Positions 16,012 to 24,332 of a stretch of 45,643 bases of DNA are shown in pieces. Origin of the DNA: an uncultured Clostridia bacterium (GTDB lineage Bacteria > Bacillota > Clostridia > Christensenellales > Aristaeellaceae); the NCBI GenBank assembly GCA_934667105.1, contig CAKULG010000020.1:1-45643 (forward strand), given 5' to 3'. Position numbers and translations under genes: made by a program. Every line of letters starts with the position of its first letter. The stretch's first letter is position 1. Below the pieces are notes generated by a model. It had not been told where the DNA came from. It worked only from the letters and a program-made list of their open reading frames with translations, and searched no databases.

Positions 16012-16050
16012 GCGGGGGATCGCCTGAAAGCGCGGTTCACCCGCTTTTTT
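16012..16050 (+). terminator. Intrinsic terminator after the aminotransferase
   Basis: GCGGG (16012-16016) pairs with CCCGC (16040-16044) and is followed at once by TTTTTTATT. The loop is long (23 bases) and holds GCGC elements that may extend the fold. It shares the leading AATGCGGGG with several repeat-family hairpins. Confidence 0.6.
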
Positions 16051-16081
16051 ATTCCCCTAGAGCAAATCCATCCAAGCAGGC

Positions 16082-16110
16082 TTGCAGGAAGGGGCGTTTT
16101 CCTGTAAAAT
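16082..16110 (+). promoter_or_regulatory. Promoter for the DUF4838-like/LOG gene pair
   Basis: TTGCAG (16082-16087) and TAAAAT (16105-16110) are 17 bp apart and 60 bp before ATG 16171. Both boxes are close to sigma-A consensus. Confidence 0.6.
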
Positions 16111-16170
16111 AGACGACGGAAAAGGCTGTTTGCGCCGACGGATGGCAAATACAAAAGAGGGAGGCCACGC

Positions 16171-17133
16171 ATGTTTTCAAAGCGCGGTATCGTATTAAAC
16201 CCCCAGGATCTTCACCCCGCCTGGCCCCAGCGGCTGCAGGCGGCAAAAATCAACGCCCTGGGCATTCATCCCGCCGGGGGCCCGGACGCGCGCCATTCCC
16301 TGGAATGGGCGCTTTATCACAGGCTGCTGCCCGAGACCAAGCGCCTGTTTCATCAATTGAATTGCATGGGAATCACGGTGGAATACGAAGCCCACGCCAT
16401 GTCCTGGCTGCTGCCCCGGGCGCTGTTCCAAACGCATCCCCATTGGTTCCGCATGAACCGGGAGGGCGCGCGCACGCCGGACGCGAATTTCTGCCCCTCC
16501 CAGGCCGACGCGCTTTTCTTCGTGGAAAAGCGGGCGGAGGAATTGACCCGGCAGCTGGATACCGGCTCTGATCGCTATTTCTTCTGGCTGGATGATCAGA
16601 AGGACGCGGCCTGCCATTGCCCAGCCTGCCGGGGCCTATCCGCCGGCGATCAGCAAATGCTGATCGTCAACGCCATGCTGCGGGGCATTCGCAAATACAA
16701 TCGCCAGGCCAGCCTTTCGTATCTGGCCTATCTGGACGCCATGGCCGGGCCGGAGAAAATTATGCCCCTGCCCGGCGTCACGCTGGAATATGCGCCCTTC
16801 CTGCGGGATCTCCACCGCCCGCTGCTGGACCCCGCCTGCGAAAAAAACGCGGCGGAGGCGCGTTCGCTTCAGCGGCTGCTGAAGCTGTTCGGCAGCAAGG
16901 GGGCGCAGGTGCTGGAATACTGGATGGATTGCTCGCTGTATTCCGATTGGCAGAAGCCCCCGAAAAAGCTGACGCTGGACGAGGCCATTATGCAGGCGGA
17001 TTGTCAGGCCTACAAGGCCCTGGGCTTTGAGGCGGTCACCAGCTTCGGCTGTTTCCTGGGCGCGGATTACGACGCGCTTTACGGCGAGCCGCCCGTTCTT
17101 CGCTATGGCGAGTTGCTGGCGGCGGAGGAATAG
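16171..17133 (+). CDS. DUF4838-like (putative glycosidase-related) protein
   Basis: This 320-residue cytoplasmic protein has the characteristic run of DUF4838 proteins: HPHWFRMNREGARTP, an FCPSQADAL segment, FFWLDDQKDAACHCPACRG with three cysteines (CxCxxC) and an Asp pair, then a helix with NAMLRGIRKY. DUF4838 proteins resemble family-20-type glycoside hydrolases, usually with a catalytic acid pair in the W-x-D-D position, here WLDDQKD. No signal peptide is present, so it would act on a substrate inside the cell. AGAGGGAGG precedes the ATG. It is followed by the LOG-family gene after 10 bp, likely one operon. Confidence 0.75.
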   Translation: MFSKRGIVLNPQDLHPAWPQRLQAAKINALGIHPAGGPDARHSLEWALYHRLLPETKRLFHQLNCMGITVEYEAHAMSWLLPRALFQTHPHWFRMNREGARTPDANFCPSQADALFFVEKRAEELTRQLDTGSDRYFFWLDDQKDAACHCPACRGLSAGDQQMLIVNAMLRGIRKYNRQASLSYLAYLDAMAGPEKIMPLPGVTLEYAPFLRDLHRPLLDPACEKNAAEARSLQRLLKLFGSKGAQVLEYWMDCSLYSDWQKPPKKLTLDEAIMQADCQAYKALGFEAVTSFGCFLGADYDALYGEPPVLRYGELLAAEE

Positions 17134-17143
17134 GAGGAAGCTT

Positions 17144-17671
17144 ATGCAAATCGCAGTGTTTCTGGGGGCGCGGCCGGGGAAGGATCCCCGTCTGGCCCAG
17201 GCGGCCCGGGCCCTGGGCCAATGGATCGGCGAAAACGGCCACGGGCTGGTTTACGGCGGCTCCAAATCCGGGCTGATGGGCGCGCTGGCCCAAAGCGCGC
17301 TGGCGGCGGGGGCCAGGGTTACGGGGGTGGAGCCGGAATTTTTCATGGAAGCGGGCCTTCAGCAGGAGGGCCTCTCCCAATTGATCGTCACCCGGGATAT
17401 GGCGGAGCGCAAAAGCCGCATGATCGCCCTGGCAGACGCCTTTATCATTTTTCCCGGCGGTACGGGCACCCTGGAGGAGGCGGCGGAGGTGACGTCCCGC
17501 CTTTCCCTGGGCCAGCTGAACGCTCCCTGCGTGTTTTATAATCTGGACGGTTATTACGAGGGGCTGCGGGCGCTCTTCCAGGCTATGCTGGCCCAAGGCC
17601 TGGCCGACCCCGCTCAATTCAGCCGCGTCCATTTCGCCGCCTCGCTGGCGGAGATTGAGGAGTGTGTATAA
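17144..17671 (+). CDS. LOG-family (TIGR00730) nucleotide phosphoribohydrolase-like protein
   Basis: This 175-residue Rossmann-like protein has the family hallmarks: VYGGSKSGLMG (37-46), the MAERK segment (86-90) and the signature PGGTGTLEE (104-112). LOG proteins release adenine or cytokinin base from nucleoside 5'-monophosphates, and in bacteria they are often annotated as lysine-decarboxylase-like by mistake. All motif residues appear present. The start is ATG 17144 with TAGGAGGAAGCTT upstream. The longer open frame from 17027 overlaps the previous gene. A long hairpin at 17680-17720 lies in the convergent gap. Confidence 0.9.
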   Translation: MQIAVFLGARPGKDPRLAQAARALGQWIGENGHGLVYGGSKSGLMGALAQSALAAGARVTGVEPEFFMEAGLQQEGLSQLIVTRDMAERKSRMIALADAFIIFPGGTGTLEEAAEVTSRLSLGQLNAPCVFYNLDGYYEGLRALFQAMLAQGLADPAQFSRVHFAASLAEIEECV

Positions 17672-17679
17672 TTTAAGGC

Positions 17680-17720
17680 GCGGGAGGGGGTTCTTTGTCC
17701 CACAAAGAACCCCCTCCCGC
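17680..17720. repeat. Modular hairpin repeat, copy 6 (perfect 19-bp stem)
   Basis: Arms 17680-17698 and 17702-17720 pair without mismatch around a CCC loop. The left arm is GCGGGAGGGGGTTCTTTGT. Only the hairpin module is present. The lower stem uses GGGGG/CCCCC where other copies have AACC/GGTT or AGGTA/TACCT. It lies between two convergent genes and could serve as a two-way terminator, although the flank is ATTATAT rather than a clean T run. Confidence 0.75.
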
Positions 17721-17744
17721 ATCATTATATATTATATCTAAAAA

Positions 17745-18317
17745 TCACTTTCTCGCTTTAAGCAGGAACCAAAGCACGGTCAGGGCTTGAAGCACGCCCG
17801 CGATGATATAGATAAATTGCACGCCGGGCTGGCGCACGGTGAGGTGGACGCAGAGGGCGAGGGTCCACAGCAGGAGGGAGACGGCCCCGCCCTGAAGCCA
17901 GCGATTGCCCCACAGCGCGGAAAAGACCACCAGCACGATGGCGCACACGGGCAGCGCGTAAATAAAGCACATATACAGCCGGGGCAGCCCGGGGCACAGC
18001 AGCAGGCACGCGAAAAACGCCACCGCCGCCACCAGCCAGACCAGGCCCAGGGAAAGCAGCGTAATCAGCAGATAGGGAGGCCGACGGCGGGGCTGGGGCG
18101 GCTCCAGGCATACCAGGTCGTTCACCGTCACGCCGTACATTTCCGCCAGGCGGGCCAGAATGTAAATATCCGGCACACCCTCGCCCCGCTCCCATTTGGA
18201 GACGGATTTATCGGAATAATTTAATTGCTCCGCCAGTTCGGCCTGGGTTTGCCCCTGTTGGCGGCGATAAAAGGCGATGTTGCGGGCGATAGCGGCCCGC
18301 AGCGCTTCCTCCTGCAT
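17745..18317 (-). CDS. XRE-family regulator with membrane helices
   Basis: This 190-residue protein has an N-terminal Cro/C1-type helix-turn-helix (about residues 6-65, TQAELAEQLNYSDKSVSKWERGEGVPD), then a short linker with CLEPPQPRRRPPY and a C-terminal hydrophobic part with four predicted membrane helices. This architecture is common in Bacillota as a membrane-tethered regulator, often with unknown signal. ATG 18317 has AAGGAGG upstream. It ends at the convergent gap with the LOG gene and starts 42 bp downstream of the ROK gene end, so the two may be in one transcript. Confidence 0.88.
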   Translation of the reverse strand: MQEEALRAAIARNIAFYRRQQGQTQAELAEQLNYSDKSVSKWERGEGVPDIYILARLAEMYGVTVNDLVCLEPPQPRRRPPYLLITLLSLGLVWLVAAVAFFACLLLCPGLPRLYMCFIYALPVCAIVLVVFSALWGNRWLQGGAVSLLLWTLALCVHLTVRQPGVQFIYIIAGVLQALTVLWFLLKARK

Positions 18318-18359
18318 GCGCTTGCCTCCTTGGGGAGATTTTTTCGGGCCGCGCCTGGA

Positions 18360-19595
18360 TCAATCCAGCAGCGAATCGCCGCCCTGTTCCACGTCGAATT
18401 GCTTCAGGAAGGGCAGCAGCGCCGCGCCCTGGGCGTCCTGGGTGGAAAAGCTGCCGGTGAAGGAGAGCCGGGCGGCGGCCAGGCTTTCAGGGAAGCAGCG
18501 GTCATCCAGCGTTTTTTGCAGGGCCTGGCAAAATTCCTGAGAGGCGGAAAGGCGGCCGGCCACGATAATCTCCGCCGGGTTGAGCAGCACGGTGGCGGCG
18601 GCCAGGGCGTCGCCCACGGCGCGGCCAGCCTTGGCCAGCACCTGGCGCGAGCCGTCGCATCCCTGCTGGGCGGCCAGGCATAGCGTTTCGATGCGCAGGC
18701 GGTGGCCCTCGGCCAGCAGCCGGTTCAGCACGGCGAACCGCGCGGGGTTCACCCGCCGCCCGCGCTCCGCCGCGGCGTAAATCGCATCGTTGGAGGCGAT
18801 GGTTTCCAGGCAGCCCGTGCGCCCGCATTCGCAGGCGATGCCGTTATCCTCGGCATGGATATGGCCGATTTCGCCTGAAAGATAGCTGGAGCCGCTGTAC
18901 ACCTGCCCGTCGATCACCACGCACATGCTCAGGCCGCGATCGATTTTGAGATATAGCAGATCCCTGCAATCGGCGTATTCGGGCTGGGCCATGGCGGCGC
19001 GGGTGGCGCATTTCACGCTGTGCTCCACATAGGTGGGCAGGCCGAAGCGCTTTTCGATGAGCGCCTTGAGGGGCACATCCTTCCAATCGGGAATATGCAC
19101 ATAGCGGGCCACCACGCCGCGCACGGGGTCGATGGTGCCGGGCGCGCCGACGCCGATGCCCAGCAGGCGCTCCTTGCGCTGGCCCAATTGCGAAATCAGA
19201 TCCTGAATGCAGCGCTCCAGCGCGTCCAGCATTTGCTGCTTGTTGGGGGCGGCGTTCAGTTCCTCCCCGCTGTGGCAGACCACCCGCTGGGAAAAATCCA
19301 TGCACACCCCCGTCACCGAGGCGGCGTTATACCGCACGCCGATAAAATAGCCGCCGTCTCCCCGGATGCGCAGCAGCGTGGCCTTGCGGCCCACCTTGCC
19401 GTCGTCCATTTTGCCCACGCTTTCAATCAGGCCCTCGGAAAGCAACTCCTCCACCATGCTCAGGGTGGATTCCATGCTCAGACCGCTTAGGCGCTTAATC
19501 AGAATGCGGCTGGCATTGGGCTCGGTGCGCACGATTTCCAAAATTTTTCTTTTCCATCTGTTCCGGCGAATAGCGGTTTTTTCGCTGACGGCCAC
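18360..19595 (-). CDS. ROK-family transcriptional repressor (NagC/XylR type)
   Basis: This 411-residue protein has an N-terminal winged helix (about 12-70, SRILIKRLSGLSMESTLSMVEELLSEGLI) and a ROK sugar-kinase fold. The ROK zinc motif is visible in GHIHAEDNGIACECGRTGCLET (GH plus CxCGxxGC), and the phosphate loop appears as GIGVGAPGTIDP. An HTH with a ROK fold marks a sugar-responsive repressor rather than a kinase, though kinase activity cannot be excluded. The start is a GTG at 19595 with AAGGAGAG upstream. No obvious transport or catabolic partner is adjacent, so its target genes are unknown. Confidence 0.9.
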   Translation of the reverse strand: MAVSEKTAIRRNRWKRKILEIVRTEPNASRILIKRLSGLSMESTLSMVEELLSEGLIESVGKMDDGKVGRKATLLRIRGDGGYFIGVRYNAASVTGVCMDFSQRVVCHSGEELNAAPNKQQMLDALERCIQDLISQLGQRKERLLGIGVGAPGTIDPVRGVVARYVHIPDWKDVPLKALIEKRFGLPTYVEHSVKCATRAAMAQPEYADCRDLLYLKIDRGLSMCVVIDGQVYSGSSYLSGEIGHIHAEDNGIACECGRTGCLETIASNDAIYAAAERGRRVNPARFAVLNRLLAEGHRLRIETLCLAAQQGCDGSRQVLAKAGRAVGDALAAATVLLNPAEIIVAGRLSASQEFCQALQKTLDDRCFPESLAAARLSFTGSFSTQDAQGAALLPFLKQFDVEQGGDSLLD

Positions 19596-19710
19596 TGCTT
19601 CTCTCTCCTTGCTGGGGCGACGCTTGCATTTTTTTCGGGCGTATCGAGGCGTAGAAAAAACAGAGCCGCCCCCGGTACGGAACGCCGCGGATCAATTTTG
19701 TTTCCTTCTA

Positions 19711-19739
19711 ATTGTATCATATTTCCGGAAAGGAAGCAA
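19711..19739 (-). promoter_or_regulatory. Candidate promoter for the ROK gene
   Basis: On the minus strand, TTGCTT and TACAAT are 17 bp apart, ending about 115 bp before the GTG start. The -10 is good and the -35 keeps TTG only. Confidence 0.45.
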
Positions 19740-19760
19740 GGGCGAAGGGGGTAAGAGAAT

Positions 19761-19813
19761 GCGGGGCGTTAGCGGAGGAACGGGGCGGCTGTTCAAAGCG
19801 CGGTTCGCCCCGC
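19761..19813 (-). terminator. Possible terminator of the VWA operon
   Basis: An 8-bp perfect inverted repeat (GCGGGGCG at 19761-19768, CGCCCCGC at 19806-19813) lies just after the last stop codon of the operon. There is no T tract on the minus strand, so this is weak. Confidence 0.3.
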
Positions 19814-19817
19814 GGTA

Positions 19818-22439
19818 TCACATCCGTTTTCTTTTCTGTAGGTTCTTCCATAGCTGCTCTGCGGCGGGGGGCGGAGAAGCGGGGGCGGCTTTGGGCTTGG
19901 GGGAAGGCTTAGGGGATGCGGACGGGGCGCGCGGCGCGGCCTTCCCGCCGGGCGGGGCCCAATCCAGGCGGCGCTGGGCGATATCCGCCAGCAGCAGCAG
20001 AAGGGCCAGGGCCGTGAGCCAGGGGGTCAGGGATACGCGGGCCCGGGCGGAGGAAGGGGGAAAGCGCAGCAGCTCCTGGGGGTTCTCCGTCAGGGAGCCT
20101 CCCGTTTCCCGGCACAGGCGCTCCAACGCGCCGCCCTCCGCCGTCCGCAGATCATATTCCCGGGCATAGGGAGTCGCCACGCCGCCCAGGCAGGAAAGCG
20201 CCGGGCTGTTTTCCTGGGTAAGCGTGATTTTCACCGCGTAGGCCCCGGGAGCGGGCGCTTCCCAGGCCGCTTCATATTCCCGCTGGGAAACGCGCTCCAG
20301 CGGCAGGGCTAGGGCGCTGCCGTCGGGGGCGAGAATCCGCGCCTCCGCCCGGCCCTCCGCCCCCTCCGGGGCGGTATAGCAAAGGCGGCCGTTTTCCTGG
20401 CGCACCTCCCCCGCCTGGGCCTCCTGGGGCAGCACAAAGGCCATCATGCCGCCGAAAAAGGCGGCGGCCTGCTCCCAGCGCAGGAAGCCTTCGCTCCAGG
20501 CCCCCTGGGTATCGCTGGTCCAGCACAGCACCCGGCCCGCCCCGTATTGCCACCAGGCCAGGATGGGCTCCTCCCGGTCGCTGGCCAGGGAAACGGTGGC
20601 TAGGGGCTTTTCCGTTGTGGCCAGATAGCCCGAAAGCGTGGGAAAGCCGGAAAAATCCGTCATGCTTTCATCCGTTACAACCGGGGTGAACACCCGGTTT
20701 TGCACATAGCGCCCCGAAATGAGCAGCGTTTCCTTGGCGAAGATTTTGGGCACGTTGTCGAATTCCCCGGCGACGTAGGCGCGCCCGCCGCCCGCCTGGG
20801 CCAGCAGGGCAAGGCCCTGGGCGTCCGCGCCCTCGCCCACCGCCACGGTGGTCAGCGTGACGCCCGATTGCGCCATTTCCTGCACAATTTTTTCATAGCC
20901 GGTATCCCCCGCTTCGCCGTCGGTGAGGAAAATGACGTGCTTATATTGGGCGGATACGCCCTTGAGCGCGTCGCATGCCATGCGCAGGGGGGTATAAAAG
21001 CTGGTGCCGCCATCCGCCCGGATAGCGCCCACGGCCTTCTGCATGGCGGCCGCGTCCGTTACGGGGGCGAGGGGAACCGCCCATTTTCCCGCGTCGTCAA
21101 AGGCGATCACCCCGGCGAAATCCTTTTCCGTCAGCGTTTCCAGGGCGCGGCAGGCGGCCTCCTTGGCCACATCCAGGCGGGTCACGCCGTATTGCCCGGC
21201 GGTCATGGAGCCCGATTTATCCAGCGCCAGCACCAGCGCGGCGGAGGGCAGCTCCATCTGGTTTTTCACGTCGATGGTAACGGGCAGCATGTCCTCCAGC
21301 GCGCTGCCCCGGTAATTGCCCAGGGCGTAGCTGGAATCGCCGCCGAACACCGCCACGCCGCGCCCCAGCTCCCGGGCCGCGCCCTCCAGGGCGGAAATCT
21401 GGGCGGCGGAAAGGCTGTCCGCATCCACGTTAGCCAGGGCCACGGCCTGATAGGGGGTGTAGCCCTCGGGCGCGTCCGGCAGCATGGCGGGCAGCACGGT
21501 TTCCACCTGCATGCCCGCCGCCGAAAGCAGCTTTTTCAGCTCCTCCCCTTCGCCCGGGGCCCCCTCCGCCAGCAAGATTCCCGGCACGCCCGAAACCCGG
21601 GCGTAGGCCCCCAGACGGTTGTTTTGCTCCACCGTATCCCCGGGGAAAACCACCTGGGCTTCGTAGGTGACGACGCCCGCGGCCTCCGCCGTGGCTTCAA
21701 AGGCGAAGGCGTTTTCCCCCGCCCGGAGCGTAACCTCCTTGACGGCGGCGACGGCGTGATTTTCATACAGCAGCAGCGTGGCCTCGCCCCCCTGGGAGGC
21801 GTGCACCGTGACGGTGATGGGAACGCGCTGGCCCTGATAGGCGTGGGCGGGTACGGAAACGCGGCTCACCTGCGCATCCCGGCTCAAGGGGGCGGAAAGG
21901 CGCAGGGCGTTCACCGCCACGCCCCGGGCGGCCAGGGCGGAGGAATCCACGGGGGAGAGCAAATCGTCGCTGATAACGGCTACGCCGCCGTCGGTATCCG
22001 AGGGAAGCAGCGCCGCCGCCAGGGCCAGCGCGCCGTTCAGATCGCTGGCGGAGGGATCCGCCTGGGCGGTGACGCCTGAAAAGACGGGGTTTTCCTGCAG
22101 GGCCTGCTCCACCATGGCGTTTTTGCCATAGACGATCACCCCCGCCCGCCGCCCCTCCAGGGCGGAAAGGGCCTGGGCGGCGGCCTCCTCCGCCCCCGGG
22201 GCCCGGGCCATGGAGGCGGATACGTCCAGCAGCAGCCAGGCGGTTTTTTGCCCCGCGCCGCCGGAAACGGAAACTCCCGCCAGCGCCAGCGCCAGCAGCG
22301 CCGCCACGGCCCCGTGCAGCCAAAGGGAAAGGCGCGCCTTCACGCCCTTGCCGGGCCTGCGCCGCCAGATCAGATACAGCAGCCCGCCGCAAACCGGCAG
22401 AAGCAGCAGCCAGCGGGGCGCGCTTAATTCAATCCACAC
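19818..22439 (-). CDS. Large membrane protein with two von Willebrand A domains
   Basis: This 873-residue protein has two N-terminal membrane helices (about 9-25 and 43-58). A first VWA-like segment carries DVSASM at 72-77. A central region (about 285-400) resembles a glutamine-amidotransferase-like fold. A second, complete VWA domain has MIDAS residues DKSGSM 407-412, Thr479 and Asp507 (FLTDGE). A membrane helix lies near 805-825, and the P/A/K-rich basic tail ends in RKRKRM-like charge. The architecture matches BatA/BatB-like VWA proteins found with MoxR and DUF58. The likely location is the cytoplasmic membrane with the VWA domains outside. It overlaps the upstream VWA gene by 11 bp and is the last gene of the operon. 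Confidence 0.88.
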   Translation of the reverse strand: MWIELSAPRWLLLLPVCGGLLYLIWRRRPGKGVKARLSLWLHGAVAALLALALAGVSVSGGAGQKTAWLLLDVSASMARAPGAEEAAAQALSALEGRRAGVIVYGKNAMVEQALQENPVFSGVTAQADPSASDLNGALALAAALLPSDTDGGVAVISDDLLSPVDSSALAARGVAVNALRLSAPLSRDAQVSRVSVPAHAYQGQRVPITVTVHASQGGEATLLLYENHAVAAVKEVTLRAGENAFAFEATAEAAGVVTYEAQVVFPGDTVEQNNRLGAYARVSGVPGILLAEGAPGEGEELKKLLSAAGMQVETVLPAMLPDAPEGYTPYQAVALANVDADSLSAAQISALEGAARELGRGVAVFGGDSSYALGNYRGSALEDMLPVTIDVKNQMELPSAALVLALDKSGSMTAGQYGVTRLDVAKEAACRALETLTEKDFAGVIAFDDAGKWAVPLAPVTDAAAMQKAVGAIRADGGTSFYTPLRMACDALKGVSAQYKHVIFLTDGEAGDTGYEKIVQEMAQSGVTLTTVAVGEGADAQGLALLAQAGGGRAYVAGEFDNVPKIFAKETLLISGRYVQNRVFTPVVTDESMTDFSGFPTLSGYLATTEKPLATVSLASDREEPILAWWQYGAGRVLCWTSDTQGAWSEGFLRWEQAAAFFGGMMAFVLPQEAQAGEVRQENGRLCYTAPEGAEGRAEARILAPDGSALALPLERVSQREYEAAWEAPAPGAYAVKITLTQENSPALSCLGGVATPYAREYDLRTAEGGALERLCRETGGSLTENPQELLRFPPSSARARVSLTPWLTALALLLLLADIAQRRLDWAPPGGKAAPRAPSASPKPSPKPKAAPASPPPAAEQLWKNLQKRKRM

Positions 22440-24153
22440 GACGGCTGACCTCCCATTCCAGCAGCAAAAGCGCCAGCGCCAGCAGCAGGCAATAGGGCGT
22501 TAAATCCGCCCCCGCCGTCTGGGCCGCGCCCCCCGCCCGGCCGGAAACGCCGGGGGAAAGCCGCCGGGTATCGCTTTCATTTTCGGGCACGCGCAGGGAA
22601 AAATACCGGGTTCCCGCAGACGCGCCGCCCGTGATTTCCAGGGCGTACAGCCCTGCCTGACAGGTATCGGCAAAGGGCGCGCTTTCGCCCCAGGCCTCGG
22701 GGGAGGAGGCGGCGACGCGCCGCCCGCCGGGCAAGCGGATCGCCGCGCTTTCCATATCCCCCGGCAGGCGAACGATCACCTGCTGGCCGCATTCCCCGCC
22801 GCCCACATCCGCCGCCGCCGTGGGCAGCAGGATGGACAGCACCCCCTGCACCAGCAGGGGAAAATCGTATTTCAGGGGCAGATTGGTATCCGAAAGGCGA
22901 AAGCCCAGGGCCACGGCCCGGTCTGTTTCGATCATGACGGGCCGGCCCTTTACGATCATGAGGGTGAAGGCGTCCAGCTGGGAAAGCGGGCGATAGGCCC
23001 GCAGCGTCACCCCCTCCAGCGTAACGCCGGGGAAACGGAGGTCGGTCAGCTCCAGGGGGCCCTCCGGGGCTTGCTCGGGCTCGGCGTAAATTTCGGTATC
23101 CCGATCCAGGGAGAAAATCAGCGGGCTGTCGCCGTAGACGTATAGATCGGCCTGTACCGTTTCATCCCCCGCCGCCGCCCGCACCACCTGAATATCCTCC
23201 CGCAGGGCAAGGGCCCGCTCCAGAAACACGCTTTCCACCCCCAGCAGCGCCACCGTGTATTGCTTTTGCAGCCGGGGAATCCAATAGGCCCGGTTGTCGG
23301 CGGCAAGCGCATCCGCCCCTTCGGGGAAAATCTGGATCCAGGCATAGGCGCAATCGGGTACGGAAAGGGAAACGCCCGCCGTTTCCCCCTCGGCCAGAGA
23401 AAGCGTTCGCGCGTCGCATAATTCGCCCGCCGCATAGCAGGCCACCCGCACCGCCTGGGCCGGGCCGAAATTGGCGACGCGGGCGTATCCCGCCCCGTTT
23501 TCCACCGTGAAGGAAAGCGCCGCCGCGTTGGCGAGGGGCGTTTGAGCGTTCATCGCGCCCACCCCCTCGGGCGGCGCGTAATCATCCGAAAAGACGCGAA
23601 TGTCCAGCGGCCCCAGCTCCTTTTCCATGGCCTGGGCCAGGGAAAGCGCGGCCGCAATGTCCGCGCCGCCGTCCTCCGCCCGCAGGCCGCTCAGGGCGCG
23701 ATAGGCCGCCTCCCGATCCAGGGAACGGCTCAGGGGCTGGCCCACGGCGGTTCCCGCAGTCAGGATGGTGACGGCGTCCTCCTTGTTCAGGCCGGATATG
23801 ACGCCCCGGGCCTGCTCCACCGCCTGCTCCAGCCGGGTTTTCTCCCCCTCCCGGGCCTGCATGCTGGCGGAAAGATCAAAAATCAATACCGCCTCGCCCC
23901 CTTGCCCTCCGCCCAGCGCGGGCCGCATCAGCCCCAGCACCAGCGCCGCCGCCAGCAGTAAATGCAGCGGCAGCAGCGCGTTTTTCCGCAGCCGCTGAAA
24001 GGGATGACTGGCGGAGGAATCCTGCCGGGCCTTGCGCCAAAGAAAGGTGCTGGGCACGGGAAAATCCTTGTATCGCCGCTTGAGCAGATAGAACGCCAGG
24101 ATCGCGCCCAGGGCCAGAAACCCCAGGCCCCAGAGGGGGGCGAGAAAATGCAT
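22429..24153 (-). CDS. BatA-like membrane protein with VWA domain
   Basis: This 574-residue protein has an N-terminal BatA-type pair of membrane helices (about 4-24 and 60-76) around the conserved FPVPSTFLW and RLRKNALLPLHLLLA segments. A VWA domain with MIDAS motif DLSASM is at 93-98, a long beta-rich extracytoplasmic region follows, and a C-terminal membrane helix (LTPYCLLLALALLLLEWEVS) ends the protein. The start is ATG 24153, where AAAGGAG lies 9 bases upstream. The frame is open to 24294, but that extension is read-through of the intergenic repeat (copy 7) and is not protein. It works in the membrane with the MoxR ATPase and DUF58 protein, by analogy with Bat/MoxR systems. Confidence 0.9.
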   Translation of the reverse strand: MHFLAPLWGLGFLALGAILAFYLLKRRYKDFPVPSTFLWRKARQDSSASHPFQRLRKNALLPLHLLLAAALVLGLMRPALGGGQGGEAVLIFDLSASMQAREGEKTRLEQAVEQARGVISGLNKEDAVTILTAGTAVGQPLSRSLDREAAYRALSGLRAEDGGADIAAALSLAQAMEKELGPLDIRVFSDDYAPPEGVGAMNAQTPLANAAALSFTVENGAGYARVANFGPAQAVRVACYAAGELCDARTLSLAEGETAGVSLSVPDCAYAWIQIFPEGADALAADNRAYWIPRLQKQYTVALLGVESVFLERALALREDIQVVRAAAGDETVQADLYVYGDSPLIFSLDRDTEIYAEPEQAPEGPLELTDLRFPGVTLEGVTLRAYRPLSQLDAFTLMIVKGRPVMIETDRAVALGFRLSDTNLPLKYDFPLLVQGVLSILLPTAAADVGGGECGQQVIVRLPGDMESAAIRLPGGRRVAASSPEAWGESAPFADTCQAGLYALEITGGASAGTRYFSLRVPENESDTRRLSPGVSGRAGGAAQTAGADLTPYCLLLALALLLLEWEVSRRVD

Positions 24154-24187
24154 GCGAATCGCTCCTTTGTGGTTGGTTTGAAAAGTT

Positions 24188-24292
24188 GCGGAGAAGCAAG
24201 CCGGTTTCTTATATCCCTTTCCTATCCAATCGGCTTTCTTGGAGGGGGCGCGGGGGAACCATTCTTTGGCCTCCAAAGAATGGTTCCTCCGC
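24188..24292. repeat. Modular hairpin repeat, copy 7, inside the VWA operon
   Basis: The reverse second box (GCGGAGAAGCAAGCCGGTTT, 24188-24207) and reverse main box (CCAATCGGCTTTCTTGGAGG, 24225-24244) come before a 20-bp stem (24250-24269 with 24273-24292, one G/T pair, 3-base loop). It separates the DUF58 and BatA-like genes of one transcript, in a 180-bp gap where all other junctions of the operon are 0-16 bp. Confidence 0.8.
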
Positions 24293-24332
24293 ATTACCTC
24301 CCCACATTACCTCCCTCGCATTTTCCCGTTCT

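Noticed and set aside
24154..24294. N-terminal extension of the BatA-like protein by 47 residues
   Set aside because: It is translation of the intergenic repeat boxes. A ribosome site at 24162-24168 marks ATG 24153.
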